A DNA stretch of 64,000 nt, taken from contig NZ_CP162488.1 in the NCBI RefSeq assembly GCF_041242975.1, forward strand, positions 3,028,001 to 3,092,000, written 5' to 3'. This DNA comes from Xanthomonas sp. DAR 35659. GTDB taxonomy: Bacteria > Pseudomonadota > Gammaproteobacteria > Xanthomonadales > Xanthomonadaceae. The translations under genes were made by a program, and so were the position numbers. Positions 9,058-17,416 of the stretch are shown here, in pieces; the first letter of the stretch is position 1, and each line of letters starts with the position of its first letter. The notes beneath the pieces were generated by a model, which was not told where the DNA came from, made no database searches, and saw only the letters and a list, made by a program, of their open reading frames with translations.

Positions 9058-10512
9058 ATGCGTCCATCGATTCTCCTGTTCGCGCTCGGCGTCGCCGGCA
9101 GCACGCCCGCCGGTGCGGGATTGCCCGCCAGCAGCACACAGATGCAGCAGGTCGAAGGCGGACTGCTACCGGCGGTGATCAGCGGCGATCAGGCGGCCGC
9201 GCGGCAGTCGCTGCGCGCGCAGATGGACGCACTGCACGTGCCGGGGGTGGCGATCGCGGTGATCCACGGCGGTCGCGTCGTGTGGGCCAAGGGGTATGGA
9301 GTCACCGCCGCCCAGGGTGCCGCCGTCGACGCCAGGACCCTATTCCAGGCCGGCTCGGTGAGCAAGCCGGTGGCGGCGATGGCGGCGCTGGCGCTGGTCC
9401 AGGACCGGCGCCTGGACCTCGACACGCCGGTCAACGCGCGGCTGACCTCCTGGAAGTTGCCCGACGCCGTCTACACCCGCGATCGGCCAGTGACGCTGCG
9501 GCAACTGCTGTCGCACACCGCCGGCACCAGCGTGCACGGTTTCGCCGGCTACGCCGGCGGCACGGCGGTGCCGACCCTGACCCAGGTCCTCGACGGCCAG
9601 GCGCCGGCCAACTCGGCGCCGGTGCGGGTGGAGGCGCCGGTCGGCGAACGCTACCGCTATTCGGGCGGCGGCTACACGGTCATGCAGCAACTGCTGATCG
9701 ACGTCAGTGGGCAGGACTTCCCGAGCCTGCTGCACGATCGCGTCCTTGCGCCGCTGCGCATGCGCGCCAGCAGCTACCGCCAACCGCTTCCGGCACGCGA
9801 TCTGGCGCGGGCCGCGCAACCGCACGATGCCAATGGCACGCCCATCCCTGGCGGACCGCACACCTACCCGGAACTGGCCGCCGCCGGTCTGTGGACCAAC
9901 GCCGACGATCTGGCGCGCTACGCGATCGAACTGTGCGATGCGCACGCCGGCCGCGGCCGCGTGCTGTCCGCGGCCAGCGCACGGGCGATGACGACGCCGG
10001 TGCGCGATGGCTATGGGCTGGGACTGAGCATCGGCGGTGTCGGCGCCCGCAAGTACGTCTATCACGACGGGTCCAACGCCGGCTACAAGGCCACGCTGGT
10101 CGTCTACCCGGACGGCTGCGATGGCGCCGTGGTGCTGAGCAACGGCGACCAGGGCTACCAGTTGGGCCTGGAGATCGTCCGCGCGGTCGCCGCGGCCTAT
10201 GCCTGGCCGGACTTCCAGCCGATCCGGCGGACCGCGGTGGCCGTCGACCTCGCCGCGCAGCGGCGTTTCGTCGGCAGCTTCGCCATTGCCGAGTTGGGCA
10301 CGTTCCGGATCCGCGAAGCGCAGGGGCGCCTGCTGGTGGACCTGCGCAAGGACCAGGCGTACCCGTTGATTCCCGCGTCTGATCACGCCTTCTTCCTGAA
10401 CGCCCAGGACATCGTGATTCGCTTCGATGCCTCCAGCCCCGACCGGGGCACACTCGACGCCGACGGCAAGCACTTCGCGTTCCTCCGCGTAGCGGACGAC
10501 GCCGCGCCTTAG
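9058..10512 (+). CDS. Serine hydrolase of the beta-lactamase (class C / PBP4*) family, secreted
   Basis: A 484-residue exported protein with a signal peptide of about 20 residues. The catalytic tetrad SVSK lies at 100-103 (GSVSKPVAAMAALALV). Where class C enzymes have YxN this protein has YSG (Y201, in RYRYSGGGYTVMQ). It also has TLRQLLSHTAGT and HDGSNAGYKA, the latter matching the third motif (HxG). After the hydrolase domain a C-terminal domain of about 100 residues (FVGSFAIAELGTFRIRE) resembles the DUF3471-type tail. Such proteins are usually esterases or peptidases and seldom true resistance beta-lactamases. A GGAG site precedes the ATG. Transcription is monocistronic, convergent with the diguanylate cyclase gene, whose stop abuts it. 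Confidence 0.88.
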   Translation: MRPSILLFALGVAGSTPAGAGLPASSTQMQQVEGGLLPAVISGDQAAARQSLRAQMDALHVPGVAIAVIHGGRVVWAKGYGVTAAQGAAVDARTLFQAGSVSKPVAAMAALALVQDRRLDLDTPVNARLTSWKLPDAVYTRDRPVTLRQLLSHTAGTSVHGFAGYAGGTAVPTLTQVLDGQAPANSAPVRVEAPVGERYRYSGGGYTVMQQLLIDVSGQDFPSLLHDRVLAPLRMRASSYRQPLPARDLARAAQPHDANGTPIPGGPHTYPELAAAGLWTNADDLARYAIELCDAHAGRGRVLSAASARAMTTPVRDGYGLGLSIGGVGARKYVYHDGSNAGYKATLVVYPDGCDGAVVLSNGDQGYQLGLEIVRAVAAAYAWPDFQPIRRTAVAVDLAAQRRFVGSFAIAELGTFRIREAQGRLLVDLRKDQAYPLIPASDHAFFLNAQDIVIRFDASSPDRGTLDADGKHFAFLRVADDAAP

Positions 10513-12699
10513 CTAGAGCGCCGCGATCTGCACCCGTGCCTGCGGATCGCGCTTGGCCGCGTACATGGCCTCGTCGGCGCGCTGGGTAAGCAGGACCGGA
10601 TCGAAGCCCGGCCCGGTCTGCACGGCGATGCCGATGCTCGGCTGCAACGGCAGGTGCTGGCCGCCGACCATGCAGCCTTCCGCGCACGCGTCCATGATCC
10701 GCGCCGCGGCCGCCAGCACGTCGCGGCGGGCGTCGCCGAGTCCTTCCAGCAGCGCCACGAACTCGTCGCCGCCGAGCCGGGCGATGCTGTCGTGGCCGCT
10801 CAGGCAACGCTGTAGCAGGCGCGCGAAGTGCACCAGCAGCGCGTCGCCGACATGGTGTCCGAAGCGATCGTTGACGCCCTTGAAGTCATTCAGATCCAGG
10901 AACATCACCGCCACCTCGCCCCGGCGGCGGCGCTCGTTCGTGCGCCGCCGCAGCGTCTGGTTCCAGGCCGTCCGGTTCGGCAGCCCGGTCAGTTCGTCGC
11001 GCAGCGCACGCTCTTCCAGCAGCCGCGCCAGCCTGGTCTGCCCGGTGATGTCGGTGATCATCAGGTGCAGGCCAACCCGCTGCGGCGCCAGCGCGACATC
11101 CGGAATCAGGCTGAAGTGCATGATCCGCAAGGTGTAGTCGGCATCGCACAGTTCCGCGTCGAACTGCGCCGGCACGTCCTGCAGCGCCGCCGGCAGATGC
11201 GGTTGCAGCAGCGCCAACTGCTGCCGGTCCAGCACCTCATGCAGGTGGCGGCCGACGATGCGTTCCGGCGCCAGCGCGAACCATTGCGCATACGGCCGGT
11301 TGACGAATTGATAACGCAGTTCGCGGTCGAGGTAGGCGATCAGCGCCGGCACGTTGTCGGCGATCGTGCGCAACTGCGCCTCGCTGTCGCGCAAGCGGTG
11401 CTCGGCCAGATGCTGCTCGGTGATGTCCTGGACATGGGTGACCAGGTGCAGCGGGCGCTGCCGTTCGTCGCGCACCAGCGAGACCGCCAGACGCGCGCGC
11501 ACGATCCCGCCGTCGCGATGGCGGTAGCGCTTTTCGGTGCGGTAATCGCTGCACTGCCCGCTGCGCAACGCCGCCATCCGTTGCATGTCCTCGGCGAGAT
11601 CGTCGGGATGGGTCAGGTCCTGGAACCGCAGTTCCAGCAGTTGTGCCCGGCTGTAGCCGAGCATCGCGCACAAGGCGTCGTTGACGTCCAGCCAGCGCCC
11701 GTCCAGCGACACGAGCGCCATGCCGTGCGCGGCGGCGGCGAATGCGCCGGAGAAGCGCTGCCCGGCCTGCAGCGCCGCGCGCGACGCCGCCCGTTCGGCG
11801 CTGACATCGCGCATCACGCAGACTGCCCCCAGGCTGCGCCCATCGTCGCCATCCAGCCGTTGCGCATTGCACAGCACGCTGCGCGGCGCCTGTCCCTTGG
11901 CGGCGATCACGATCTCCGCATCGCGCACCGATTCGCCACGCCAGGCGCGAAACAGCGGCACTTCCTCGCTGGACAGCGGGCGCTGGCCGCTGGCATCGAA
12001 CAGGTCGAAATACTGCGGCCACAGCGCGGGCGGCAGGGCGCGCGGGTCGGCGCCGTGCCACCCCCGCGCCACCCGGTTGAACTCGCCCAGGGTGCCGTCG
12101 GCCAGGCACGACACCACGCCGTCGGGCATGGTGTCCAGCAGCAGGCTCAGGGTCCTGGCCTGGTCTCGCGCGATACGCGCGTCGCGGCGCGCCTCCAGTT
12201 GCGCGGTGACCTGCCCGGCCAGCCGCTGCAGGCCTTCGCGCTGGCGCGCATCCAGTTGCCGCGGGCGCATGTCGATCACGCACAACGTGCCGTAGATGTG
12301 GCCCTGGTCGCCAAGCAGCGGCATGCCGGCATAGAAACGCAGGTGCGGCGCCCCGCACACCAGCGGGTTGCCGGCGAAGCGCGGGTCCAGCGTGGTATCC
12401 GGCACCTCCAGCAACCGCGGCGACAGCAGCGCATGCGTGCAGAAAGCCACCTCGCGCGGATAGCCGCTGGTGCCGGCGGGCAGGCCGCAACTGGCCTTGA
12501 GCCATTGCCGGCGTTCGTCGATCAGCGAGATCAGCGCGATCGGCGCCTCGCACAACTGGCTGGTCAGCCAGATCAGGTCCTCGAAGGCCGGCTCCCGCGG
12601 GGTATCCAGCATCCCCAGTTCGGCCAGCGCGCGCAGGCGCTGCGCTTCGTCGGCGGACAGCGGCGCGGGAACGACGTCGGGGACCGAGGACTGGCTCAT
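10513..12699 (-). CDS. Multi-sensor diguanylate cyclase (GAF-PAS-PAS-PAS-GGDEF)
   Basis: A 728-residue soluble signalling protein with no membrane segment. In order there are a GAF domain at about 15-165 (MLDTPREPAFEDLIWLTSQLCE, SLIDERRQWLKASCGL), three PAS domains at about 180-300, 305-425 and 430-555 (SLDGRWLDVNDALCAMLGYSRAQLL is typical), and a GGDEF domain from about 565 with RDELTGLPNR and an intact GGDEF signature near residue 640. It should make cyclic-di-GMP in response to cytoplasmic signals. The product-inhibition I-site RxxD five residues before GGDEF reads SGHD, so allosteric feedback is probably lost. There is no EAL domain. The ATG at 12697-12699 is followed at once by the GAF-associated leader. 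Confidence 0.9.
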   Translation of the reverse strand: MSQSSVPDVVPAPLSADEAQRLRALAELGMLDTPREPAFEDLIWLTSQLCEAPIALISLIDERRQWLKASCGLPAGTSGYPREVAFCTHALLSPRLLEVPDTTLDPRFAGNPLVCGAPHLRFYAGMPLLGDQGHIYGTLCVIDMRPRQLDARQREGLQRLAGQVTAQLEARRDARIARDQARTLSLLLDTMPDGVVSCLADGTLGEFNRVARGWHGADPRALPPALWPQYFDLFDASGQRPLSSEEVPLFRAWRGESVRDAEIVIAAKGQAPRSVLCNAQRLDGDDGRSLGAVCVMRDVSAERAASRAALQAGQRFSGAFAAAAHGMALVSLDGRWLDVNDALCAMLGYSRAQLLELRFQDLTHPDDLAEDMQRMAALRSGQCSDYRTEKRYRHRDGGIVRARLAVSLVRDERQRPLHLVTHVQDITEQHLAEHRLRDSEAQLRTIADNVPALIAYLDRELRYQFVNRPYAQWFALAPERIVGRHLHEVLDRQQLALLQPHLPAALQDVPAQFDAELCDADYTLRIMHFSLIPDVALAPQRVGLHLMITDITGQTRLARLLEERALRDELTGLPNRTAWNQTLRRRTNERRRRGEVAVMFLDLNDFKGVNDRFGHHVGDALLVHFARLLQRCLSGHDSIARLGGDEFVALLEGLGDARRDVLAAAARIMDACAEGCMVGGQHLPLQPSIGIAVQTGPGFDPVLLTQRADEAMYAAKRDPQARVQIAAL

Positions 12700-12865
12700 G
12701 CGCACACCACCCAGGAGGAACCGGCACGATAACGAGCGGCCGCGGCGATGGCGAGCGTGGCCCGCGGATTCCGCGGCGCAAAAAGCCGCAGCGTCGGCGT
12801 GGACCCGCACCCGGCAAGCGCGGTCGTGCCGCCTCGCGCCGCTCGCGCAGTCGCGGGCTTCTGCC

Positions 12866-13366
12866 TCAGCGCGCCGCCGAGGCGACCTGCTTTGCCATGT
12901 ACACGCAGTCCAGGAAGAACCCGCCGGGATGCGGATAACGCCCCGAGCGCAGCACCGCATAGCCCTGCGCGCGGTAAAACGCCACCGCGTTGAGCGCCGC
13001 GGCCACCTGGATGCGCGGGCGTGCCGCCAGACGCCGCTCCAGCGCCTGCAGCAGATGCCGGCCCAGGCCGCCACCGCGCAGCGCCGGATCGACGAACAGA
13101 CCGTCGATCTCGGCGCCGGCCGAATCGACGACACCGAAACCGAGCATGCGGCCATCGTCGTCCTCGGCGACGATGGCTCCGCCCGCCGCGACCAGCGCCT
13201 TGTAGGACGCCGGCGGCGGTTGCGCGGACCAGCGGGCGATCACCTCCGGCGGATAGTGGCTGCTGCAGACCTCGCGCACGCAGCGTGTGCGCAGCGCCCA
13301 CAGCAGCGGGATGTCGTCGGTCACGCCCGGCCGCAGCCGTGCCGGCGGCGCCTGCACGGCGCTCAT
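12866..13366 (-). CDS. GNAT family N-acetyltransferase
   Basis: A 166-residue cytoplasmic acetyltransferase. The acetyl-CoA loop is GLFVDPALRGGGLGRHLLQALE (a Q/RxxGxG/A variant), and the C-terminal ALNAVAFYRAQGYAVL is the usual final GNAT block. Its start codon overlaps the stop of the upstream glutamate-synthase-like gene (ATGA at 13363-13366), so it is translationally coupled to it. The substrate is unknown. Coupling suggests it works with, or simply rides along with, the FMN enzyme. Confidence 0.85.
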   Translation of the reverse strand: MSAVQAPPARLRPGVTDDIPLLWALRTRCVREVCSSHYPPEVIARWSAQPPPASYKALVAAGGAIVAEDDDGRMLGFGVVDSAGAEIDGLFVDPALRGGGLGRHLLQALERRLAARPRIQVAAALNAVAFYRAQGYAVLRSGRYPHPGGFFLDCVYMAKQVASAAR

Positions 13367-14985
13367 TGCGACTTGCTGTCGCGCAGGCTTCGGATCCGCG
13401 GCGGCGGCTGGAACGAATCGCTGCGCGCATCGCCCCAGTAGTCGTGGAACACGGCGTGGTCGGGCACGGTGCGCAGCAGTTCGCCGGGCTCCAGGTAGCG
13501 GTACAGCGAGGCCAGCGAGCGGATCTCGACCGGCGAGATGCGGCGCAGGATGTGCTCCGGACCCAACTGCGACGGATCCTCCAAGCCGGCGGCGCTGAGC
13601 AGTTCGCGCAACGCCTTGAGCGTATTGGCGTGGTAGTGCTGCACCCGCACCGCCTTGTCGGTGGGGTCCAGGTGCTTCCAGCGCCGCTGGTCCTGGGTGG
13701 CGATGCCGGTCGGGCAGCGGTCGCTGTGGCAGCTCAACGACTGGATGCAGCCCAGCGCGAACATGAAGCCGCGCCCGGCGTTGCACCAGTCCGCGCCCAG
13801 CGCCAGGGTGCGCGCGATGTCGAACGCGCTGGTGATCTTGCCGGCCGCGCCGAGCTTGATCCGCTCGCGGATGTCCAGGCCGACCAGGGTGTTGTGCACC
13901 AGCAGCAGCGCCTCGTGCATCGGCACGCCGACATGGTCGATGAACTCGGCCGGCGCCGCGCCGGTGCCGCCCTCGGCGCCGTCGACCACGATGAAGTCCG
14001 GGTACAGCCCGCTTTCCTGCATCGCCTTGGCGATCGCGAACCACTCCCACGGATGCCCGATCGCCAGCTTGAATCCAGTCGGCTTGCCGCCGGACAGTTC
14101 GCGCAACCGCGCCACGAACTGCAGCAGTTGCAACGGCGTGGAGAACGCCGTGTGCCGTGACGGCGACACGCAGTCCTGGCCCATCGCCACGCCGCGGGTG
14201 GCGGCGATCTCGGCGCTGACCTTGGCCGCCGGCAGCACGCCGCCATGGCCCGGCTTGGCGCCCTGCGACAGCTTGATCTCGATCATCTTGACCTGCGCCA
14301 GGGTGGCGTTGGCGACGAAGCGCTCCTCGCTGAAACGCCCCTCGGCATCGCGGCAGCCGAAGTAGCCCGAGCCGATCTCCCACACCAGGTCGCCGCCGCA
14401 TTCGCGGTGATAGGGCGAGATCGAGCCCTCGCCGGTGTCGTGATAGAAGCCGCCGCGGCGCGCGCCTTCGTTGAGCGCGCGGACCGCGTTGGCCGACAGC
14501 GCGCCGAAGCTCATCGCCGAGATGTTGAAGACGCTGGCCGAGTACGGCTGCGCGCAATCGGCGCCGATAGTCACGCGGAAATCGTGGTGGGCGATCTCGC
14601 TGGTGGCCAGCGAATGGTTGATCCACTCGTAGTCGATGGCGTAGGCGCTGCGCAGCGTGCCGAACGGCACCACGTCCATCACGTTCTTGGCGCGCTGATA
14701 GACCAGCGCGCGCTGCTGGCGCGAGAACGGCGCCTCCTCGATGTCGCTCTGCAGGAAGTACTGGCGCATCTCCGGGCCGACCGATTCCAGCCCGTAGCGG
14801 AAATGCGCCAGGATCGGGTAGTTGCGGCGCAGGGTGCTGCGGGTCTGCAGCAGGTCCACGGTGCCGAGCATCGCCAGGATCGCGAAGGCCGCCACGCCCC
14901 AGCCCCACAACGGCCACAGCGTGCACAAGGCGATGGACAGGGCCAGCAACACCCAGCTGGCGACATAGGCTAGGTAACGGTGCAT
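13363..14985 (-). CDS. FMN-binding glutamate synthase family protein (membrane-anchored)
   Basis: A 540-residue protein. Two N-terminal hydrophobic helices at about 8-45 precede a glutamate-synthase central TIM-barrel domain. Visible landmarks are NISAMSFGALSANAVRALNEGA, GEGSISPYHRECGGDLVWEIGSGYFGCR, IKLSQGAKPGHGGVLPAAKV, DFIVVDGAEGGTGAAP and the cysteine cluster CIQSLSCHSDRCPTGIATQ, which would hold the 3Fe-4S cluster. The glutaminase and GXGXG domains of true GltB are absent, so ammonia transfer as in GOGAT is unlikely. These proteins are common in proteobacteria and their reaction is unknown. It forms an operon with the overlapping GNAT gene. Confidence 0.9.
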   Translation of the reverse strand: MHRYLAYVASWVLLALSIALCTLWPLWGWGVAAFAILAMLGTVDLLQTRSTLRRNYPILAHFRYGLESVGPEMRQYFLQSDIEEAPFSRQQRALVYQRAKNVMDVVPFGTLRSAYAIDYEWINHSLATSEIAHHDFRVTIGADCAQPYSASVFNISAMSFGALSANAVRALNEGARRGGFYHDTGEGSISPYHRECGGDLVWEIGSGYFGCRDAEGRFSEERFVANATLAQVKMIEIKLSQGAKPGHGGVLPAAKVSAEIAATRGVAMGQDCVSPSRHTAFSTPLQLLQFVARLRELSGGKPTGFKLAIGHPWEWFAIAKAMQESGLYPDFIVVDGAEGGTGAAPAEFIDHVGVPMHEALLLVHNTLVGLDIRERIKLGAAGKITSAFDIARTLALGADWCNAGRGFMFALGCIQSLSCHSDRCPTGIATQDQRRWKHLDPTDKAVRVQHYHANTLKALRELLSAAGLEDPSQLGPEHILRRISPVEIRSLASLYRYLEPGELLRTVPDHAVFHDYWGDARSDSFQPPPRIRSLRDSKSQ

Positions 14986-15099
14986 CGCGTTCCTCGCGGG
15001 ATTCGGAAGCCAGCGAGTGTAGGCGGTGCCGGCCGCGGGTGGCGCCGACGCGGCCCCTCCCCCGCTTGGGTGGCGTACAGCTTGGCGCGGGACCGCACG

Positions 15100-16392
15100 C
15101 TACAGCCGGTCGTCCACCGCCTCGCGCGGCCAGACCGACTTGACGTCGTAGACCACCAGCTTCGGCGTGCCCAGCGCGCGGATCTGCGCCGCGTCGAAAT
15201 GCCGGTACTCCGCGTGCGCCACCGCCAGCACCACGGCGTCGTAGCGGCCGGGCCGCGGCGCCGGCGCCAGCGTCACGCCGCCGTGTTCGCGCGCCAGTTG
15301 CGGATCGGCCCACGGGTCGCAGGCATCGACCTGCGCGCCGCCGGCCGCCAGCGCCTGCACCAGCTCCAGCGCGCGGCTGTTGCGCAGGTCCGGGCAGTTC
15401 TCCTTGAAGGTGACGCCGAGCACCAGGATCGTGGCCGCGGCCATGTCCACGCCCTTGTCCGCCAGCAGCGCCCGCACCCGCGCCGCGACATGCGCGCCGA
15501 CCCGGTTGTTGACCTGGCGCGCGGTGTGGATCAGGTCAGGGTGGTAGCCCATGCTTTCCGACTTGTGCAGCAGGTAGTAGGGATCCACGCCGATGCAGTG
15601 GCCACCGACCAGGCCCGGGCGGAACGGCAGGAAATTCCACTTGGTGCCGGCCGCCTCCAGCACGTCCTGGGTGTCGATGCCGAGCCGGTCGAAGATCAGC
15701 GCCAGCTCGTTGACCAGGGCGATGTTGACGTCGCGCTGGATGTTCTCCACCACCTTCGCCGCCTCGGCCACGCGGATCGACGGCGCGCGCCAGGTGCCGG
15801 CGGTGATGATGCTCGCGTACAGCGCATCGACCGCGTCGGCCGCGGCGGGACTGGAGCCGGAGGTGATCTTGCGGATGTCGGCCAGGCGGCGCTGGCGGTC
15901 GCCCGGATTGACCCGCTCCGGGCTGTAGCCGCAGTGGAAGTCTTCGTCGAAACGCAGACCCGAGCCCTGCTCCAGCAGCGGCACGCAGACTTCCTCGGTG
16001 GTGCCCGGATACACCGTGGATTCGTAGATCACCAGGTCGCCGCGCTTGAGCACGCCGGCGAGCAGTTCGCTGGCCTGGCGCAGCGGCTGCAGGTCGGGCT
16101 GCTCGTAGGCGTCGATCGGCGTCGGCACGGTGACGACGTAGACGTTGCGATCGCGCAGCGCGGCCGCGTCGTCGCTGTAGCGCAGGTGCACGCCGCTGCG
16201 CAGTTCCTCCGGCTCCAGTTCCAGGGTCTGGTCGTGACCGTCGCGCAGCTGCGCCACGCGCTGCGCGTCGATGTCGTAGCCGAGCGTGTCGTAGCGCGCG
16301 CCGAACGCGACCGCCAGCGGCAGGCCGACGTAGCCCAGGCCGATGACGGCGATGCGCGGTTGCGCGGGATCGAACGCGATAGCGACGGACAT
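15100..16392 (-). CDS. Nucleotide-sugar dehydrogenase (UDP-GlcNAc/ManNAc-type, TviB/WbpA family)
   Basis: A 430-residue enzyme. The NAD site GLGYVGLP lies at residues 18-25. VTVPTPID, the YESTVYPGTTEEVC block and GYSPERVNPGD follow, and the catalytic Cys is in GLVGGHCIGVDPYYLLHK at about residue 270. The C-terminal domain has GVTFKENCPDLRNSRALELV. The presence of YSPERVNPGD and FKENCPDLRNS places it with UDP-HexNAc dehydrogenases (TviB, WbpO) and not UDP-glucose dehydrogenase. The product would be a UDP-uronic acid used for surface polysaccharide. It is a single gene and no glycosyltransferases are nearby. ATG at 16390-16392. Confidence 0.88.
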   Translation of the reverse strand: MSVAIAFDPAQPRIAVIGLGYVGLPLAVAFGARYDTLGYDIDAQRVAQLRDGHDQTLELEPEELRSGVHLRYSDDAAALRDRNVYVVTVPTPIDAYEQPDLQPLRQASELLAGVLKRGDLVIYESTVYPGTTEEVCVPLLEQGSGLRFDEDFHCGYSPERVNPGDRQRRLADIRKITSGSSPAAADAVDALYASIITAGTWRAPSIRVAEAAKVVENIQRDVNIALVNELALIFDRLGIDTQDVLEAAGTKWNFLPFRPGLVGGHCIGVDPYYLLHKSESMGYHPDLIHTARQVNNRVGAHVAARVRALLADKGVDMAAATILVLGVTFKENCPDLRNSRALELVQALAAGGAQVDACDPWADPQLAREHGGVTLAPAPRPGRYDAVVLAVAHAEYRHFDAAQIRALGTPKLVVYDVKSVWPREAVDDRL

Positions 16393-16712
16393 GCCGTTCC
16401 TTTCTTGCGCCGCGGCGGTACGCGCCGGCAGTGCGGTGGTTGCGGGAGAAGGTGTCCGCAATGCGGACGCAGCGCCATGGTAAGCGGCGCGGCAGCGGGC
16501 TCCAAGCGGTCCGCTGCAGGCGTCTTCACACGCAGCGCGACACGACGATGCGGACGGCGCCGTCGCGACACGGCTCTTCCTCACGCGTCATCACGCGGAC
16601 GCAGACAACGACATGACCTCACCTTGACGTCGGCGGGTCTAGGGTGGCTGGACGAATTCAAGCAACCCCGCCCATTGCAACAACCCTTGCCCCCATTACA
16701 GGAGAACTCGTC
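16393..16712. other. Intergenic region upstream of the dehydrogenase and small-protein genes
   Basis: About 320 bp between divergent units. It holds CTTGACGTCGG near 16622, a possible -35 for the downstream small gene, and AGGAG at 16700-16704, that gene's ribosome site. Frames across the rest look non-coding. No operator or terminator was recognised. Confidence 0.45.
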
Positions 16713-17033
16713 GTGAGCCACGCTCCATCCCTGCTCGTGGATGTCGAAGCCGAACTGGCGCATTGGAAGCTGCTGCACAGCGAAGGCAAGCTGGGGCCGC
16801 AGTCCTTCAGCGAGCATGCGCGCCTGATCAAGATGGCCTGCGATGTGTTCCTGCAACTTCCGCGCGAATCCAACGACGTGCGCATGCAGCGCCTGCGGCA
16901 GCGTTACGACACCGAACATCCGTGGCCGCGCATCGCCTGGAGCGACGCGGACGCGTTCGTGCGGGCCTGCTGGGCCAGGCTGGACGGCACCGGCCAGCCC
17001 GACCATCCGACGCCGGCGGGAACTCCCGCGTGA
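16713..17033 (+). CDS. Hypothetical small protein (106 aa, GTG start)
   Basis: Begins VSHAPSLLVDVEAELAHWKLLHSEGKL and continues with PQSFSEHARLIKMACDVFLQLPRESNDVRMQRLRQRYDTEHPWPRIAWSDADAFVRACW. The GTG at 16713 is preferred over upstream frames because AGGAG lies 8 bases before it. The protein is mostly helical, soluble, without signal or membrane segment, and protein-like in composition. I do not recognise a domain. It is followed after 16 bp by a second small gene and probably forms a two-gene unit with it. Confidence 0.7.
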   Translation: MSHAPSLLVDVEAELAHWKLLHSEGKLGPQSFSEHARLIKMACDVFLQLPRESNDVRMQRLRQRYDTEHPWPRIAWSDADAFVRACWARLDGTGQPDHPTPAGTPA

Positions 17034-17049
17034 GCCCCGGGAGACAGCC

Positions 17050-17220
17050 ATGACGCGCCACCAGGACAACGCCCACGGCGACCAGCAGCGCAGCCATACG
17101 CCCGACACGTTGCGCAACGACGATGCCAAGTGGAAGCAACGCGACCAGCCGGACAGCGATCCGCAGCGCAACCAGGCCGATCCCGAGCACGACTATCCGC
17201 GCCCCGACGGCAGCGCGTGA
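17050..17220 (+). CDS. Small hydrophilic hypothetical protein (56 aa)
   Basis: Starts MTRHQDNAHGDQQRSHTPDT and is dominated by Asp, Gln, Arg, Asn, His and Pro with almost no hydrophobic residues, so it is probably intrinsically disordered. GGGAG lies about 8 bases before the ATG. It follows the 106-residue gene by 16 bp. No family is recognised. Composition resembles stress-related disordered peptides, but that is only an impression. Confidence 0.55.
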   Translation: MTRHQDNAHGDQQRSHTPDTLRNDDAKWKQRDQPDSDPQRNQADPEHDYPRPDGSA

Positions 17221-17416
17221 TCCCGCCCAACGGCGTCGCTGCCGCACCGTGAAGACGCACCTGCGCCTTCCCTCCTGACGGCCCCGTCACCGCGCTCTAG
17301 CGGACGCACACCACCGCATCGATGACGCCGGCCGCGCCCAACGCGGGGAAGCGGCACGTGGCATCCGCCCGACCTCGCGCATCCATTGTGTCGCGCCGTC
17401 CTGGGCGCGCCCGCAT

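Noticed and set aside
9058..10512. Label as an antibiotic-resistance beta-lactamase
   Set aside because: The YxN motif is changed and a C-terminal extra domain is present, so a general serine-hydrolase call is safer.
10828..12732. A 634-residue plus-strand open frame opposite the diguanylate cyclase
   Set aside because: Composition is dominated by Arg, Gln, His and Val and it mirrors codons of the cyclase; no domain or ribosome site is present.
13363..14985. Naming the FMN protein gltB (glutamate synthase large subunit)
   Set aside because: It lacks the glutaminase and C-terminal domains and has N-terminal membrane helices, so it is only a family relative.
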